Source of the DNA: an uncultured Lutibacter sp.
GTDB taxonomy: Bacteria > Bacteroidota > Bacteroidia > Flavobacteriales > Flavobacteriaceae
DNA: 64,000 bases
Direction of reading: 5' to 3'
Assembly: GCF_947493565.1 (NCBI RefSeq)
Contig: NZ_CANLRG010000002.1
Span: 344,860-408,859, forward strand
Shown: piece after piece, positions 63,801 to 64,000 of the stretch
Numbering within the stretch: position 1 is the first letter of the stretch
Layout of the letters: every line of letters begins with the position of its first letter
Position numbers and translations under genes: made by a program
The notes under the pieces: generated by a model
The model's input: the letters and a program-made list of their open reading frames with translations, nothing else
Database searches by the model: none
What the model was told of the DNA's origin: nothing

Positions 63801-64000
63801 TTTTATAATGAAGAATCTAAAGGGCAATGGTTGTTAAAAGTCGTTGATGCTGGAGATGCAGATATTGGTCAAATTGAAAATTGGAGTCTTGAAATTTGTG
63901 GCGTTCCAATTCTTATAAATGACGATGATAATGATGGTGTGAGTAATGAGATTGATCAATGTCCAAATACACCTATAGGAACTTATGTTGATGAAGCAGG
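60888..64000 (+). CDS. Secreted reprolysin-like (M12B-type) metalloprotease, 3' end beyond the window
   Basis: The frame is open from ATG 60888 to the window end (1037 codons) and continues. Residues 1-24 form a signal peptide (ending VSAQ). A propeptide of about 170 residues is followed by a metzincin domain with HEMGHQFGAHH (His355, Glu356, His359, Gly362, His365) and a Met-turn STIMAYAG. After it come an Ig-like/fibronectin-type region (about 760-860, with a FWRVKAQNDCGES segment), a proprotein-convertase P domain (about 862-1010, GDLTLTLISPSGK through NWSLEICG), and the start of thrombospondin type 3 repeats (NDDDNDGVSNEIDQCPNT). Such proteins usually end with a type IX secretion signal, which would lie outside the window. 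Confidence 0.9.
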   Translation, partial: MKQFRNKFYFLLVFLFSLVIQVSAQNGKKLWKKTVKLERNGAAKVKRKTLPKKFEVFELNSEMLKTKLRSTPKRKGVLKKSNTIIDFPNSDGELERYEVFEASIMDENLQKKHPSIKSYIGKGIDNPGSIIRLSLTSLGFHGMILEKNGNANFIDPYTKEDDSYIVYSKKNLPSIEPFQCKFDEINPKAEVSNINLVPENANDGNLRTFRLAVATTGEYSQFHLTNQNVSTGATDEEKKAVVLSAIVVTMTRVNAIFERDVALTMKLVDNNSSIIFLDAVTDGFTNDDGEVLINESQSIIDANIGFQNYDIGHTFSTGGGGLAQVNSPCTTNKARGITGSNNPIGDAYDIDYVAHEMGHQFGAHHTFNGDAGNCAPPNRNDGTAVEPGSGSTIMAYAGICSPQNVQQNSDDYFHLVSIREMWANISVGNSACAELTATNNSSPIIEPLSNYAIPVSTPFVLDVQASDSDGDNLTYTWEQLDTEINGYPLVSTFTGGPVFRSVPPTSESMRYFPNQLTVNSGDLANFWEVLPSVGRAMRFGVNVRDNSINGGQTVSDETVLTVVEGSGPFKVTSQIESSTWDAGTSQTITWDVANTNLAPINCSNVNILLSVDGGMTYPTILASNVSNNGLHEIIVPNISSNKVRVKVESVGNVFYAINKANLSIQSSEFIMNFENFEKSTCVPTSVTYNFTYNTYLGFNETTTFSATGNPVGTIVEFNPSSATENNTSVEMIVSNIDETHLGVHTISVKGTSTSVNKTTSVALNVFSSNLAEPTLLFPTNNNQSVLKPYTLSWNENINAAFYIVEIATDNTFSTILESSIVSETNFSPQNLQTNSTYFWRVKAQNDCGESVFSEVNSFTTEDEVCNTHTSTDVPKSIPDNSVLGVNSSITIVENKVIRDVNVNLTITHSYIGDLTLTLISPSGKSVLLSSNIGNDGSGYVNTTFDDEAVSEISLETPPYTGEFIPQGNLSDFYNEESKGQWLLKVVDAGDADIGQIENWSLEICGVPILINDDDNDGVSNEIDQCPNTPIGTYVDEA

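Noticed and set aside
1..64000. tRNA, rRNA, CRISPR, transposon or prophage
   Set aside because: I read both strands for T-loop motifs, regular repeats, transposase or phage genes and terminal inverted repeats and found none that hold up.

Overview
The window is a gene-dense chromosomal segment from a member of the Bacteroidota, almost certainly a (probably marine) Flavobacteriaceae. The evidence is the AT-rich sequence, the near absence of Shine-Dalgarno sites, several promoters of the flavobacterial TTG/TAnnTTTG type, and lineage-typical families: DUF3078, DUF2480, DUF4286, DUF5689, a fused OlsF/GlsF-type acyltransferase, a TonB-dependent receptor (TBDR) with an N-terminal carboxypeptidase-like domain, and a secreted reprolysin-like protease of the kind usually exported by type IX secretion. 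I see no tRNA, rRNA, CRISPR array, insertion sequence or prophage. Most of the window looks like core genome.

Layout. 1-10.7 kb: the 3' end of rlmF, an esterase, an OsmC protein, two RhlE-like DEAD-box helicases, a TlpA-like thioredoxin, a GNAT + VF530 pair, a NYN-LOTUS protein, a HAD phosphatase, a second esterase, a CorA transporter and a PepSY-like secreted protein. 10.8-18.7 kb: a GNAT-nitrilase fusion, a frameshifted small membrane protein, a second OsmC protein, mutS flanked by two SpoU-type methyltransferases, tatA, a PAP2 phosphatase and an O-methyltransferase. 18.7-25.1 kb: a signalling block on the minus strand (two soluble histidine kinases, one a 1370-residue multi-PAS hybrid, a small secreted protein, an ECF sigma factor and a zinc-binding anti-sigma-like protein). 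25.2-32.5 kb: panB, a dehydrogenase-VOC fusion, a TM2 protein, the bifunctional acyltransferase, lysC + GNAT, and fbp.

32.6-34.3 kb is a short accessory-looking island: a CxxC thioredoxin-like protein, DUF2024, a decayed group III truncated haemoglobin and a MarR regulator with four C-terminal cysteines. A palindrome next to its promoter suggests redox or nitrosative control. 34.4-46 kb: sodB, a PurF-like amidotransferase and sugar kinase, sufE-sufT-DUF2480, tandem DUF3078 outer-membrane proteins, a CNNM/CBS protein, hflX, a cytoplasmic EEP-family phosphoesterase and two small secreted paralogues. 46-52 kb: a TBDR, a DUF5689/lamin-tail lipoprotein and a divergent secreted EEP nuclease, plausibly a nucleic-acid or phosphate-ester scavenging locus. 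52-60.7 kb: recJ, mgtE, rsmA, DUF4286, a TPR protein, a 47-residue gene with a sigma-54-like promoter, serS and ribF. The window ends inside a large secreted metalloprotease.

The most notable points are two genes broken in A-runs (small membrane protein, truncated haemoglobin), the hydroxyacid dehydrogenase-VOC fusion, the haemoglobin/MarR island with its candidate operator, and the sigma-54-like promoter of the 47-residue gene. No clearly new multi-gene system is evident. The island and the TBDR/DUF5689/EEP locus are the best candidates for further work.
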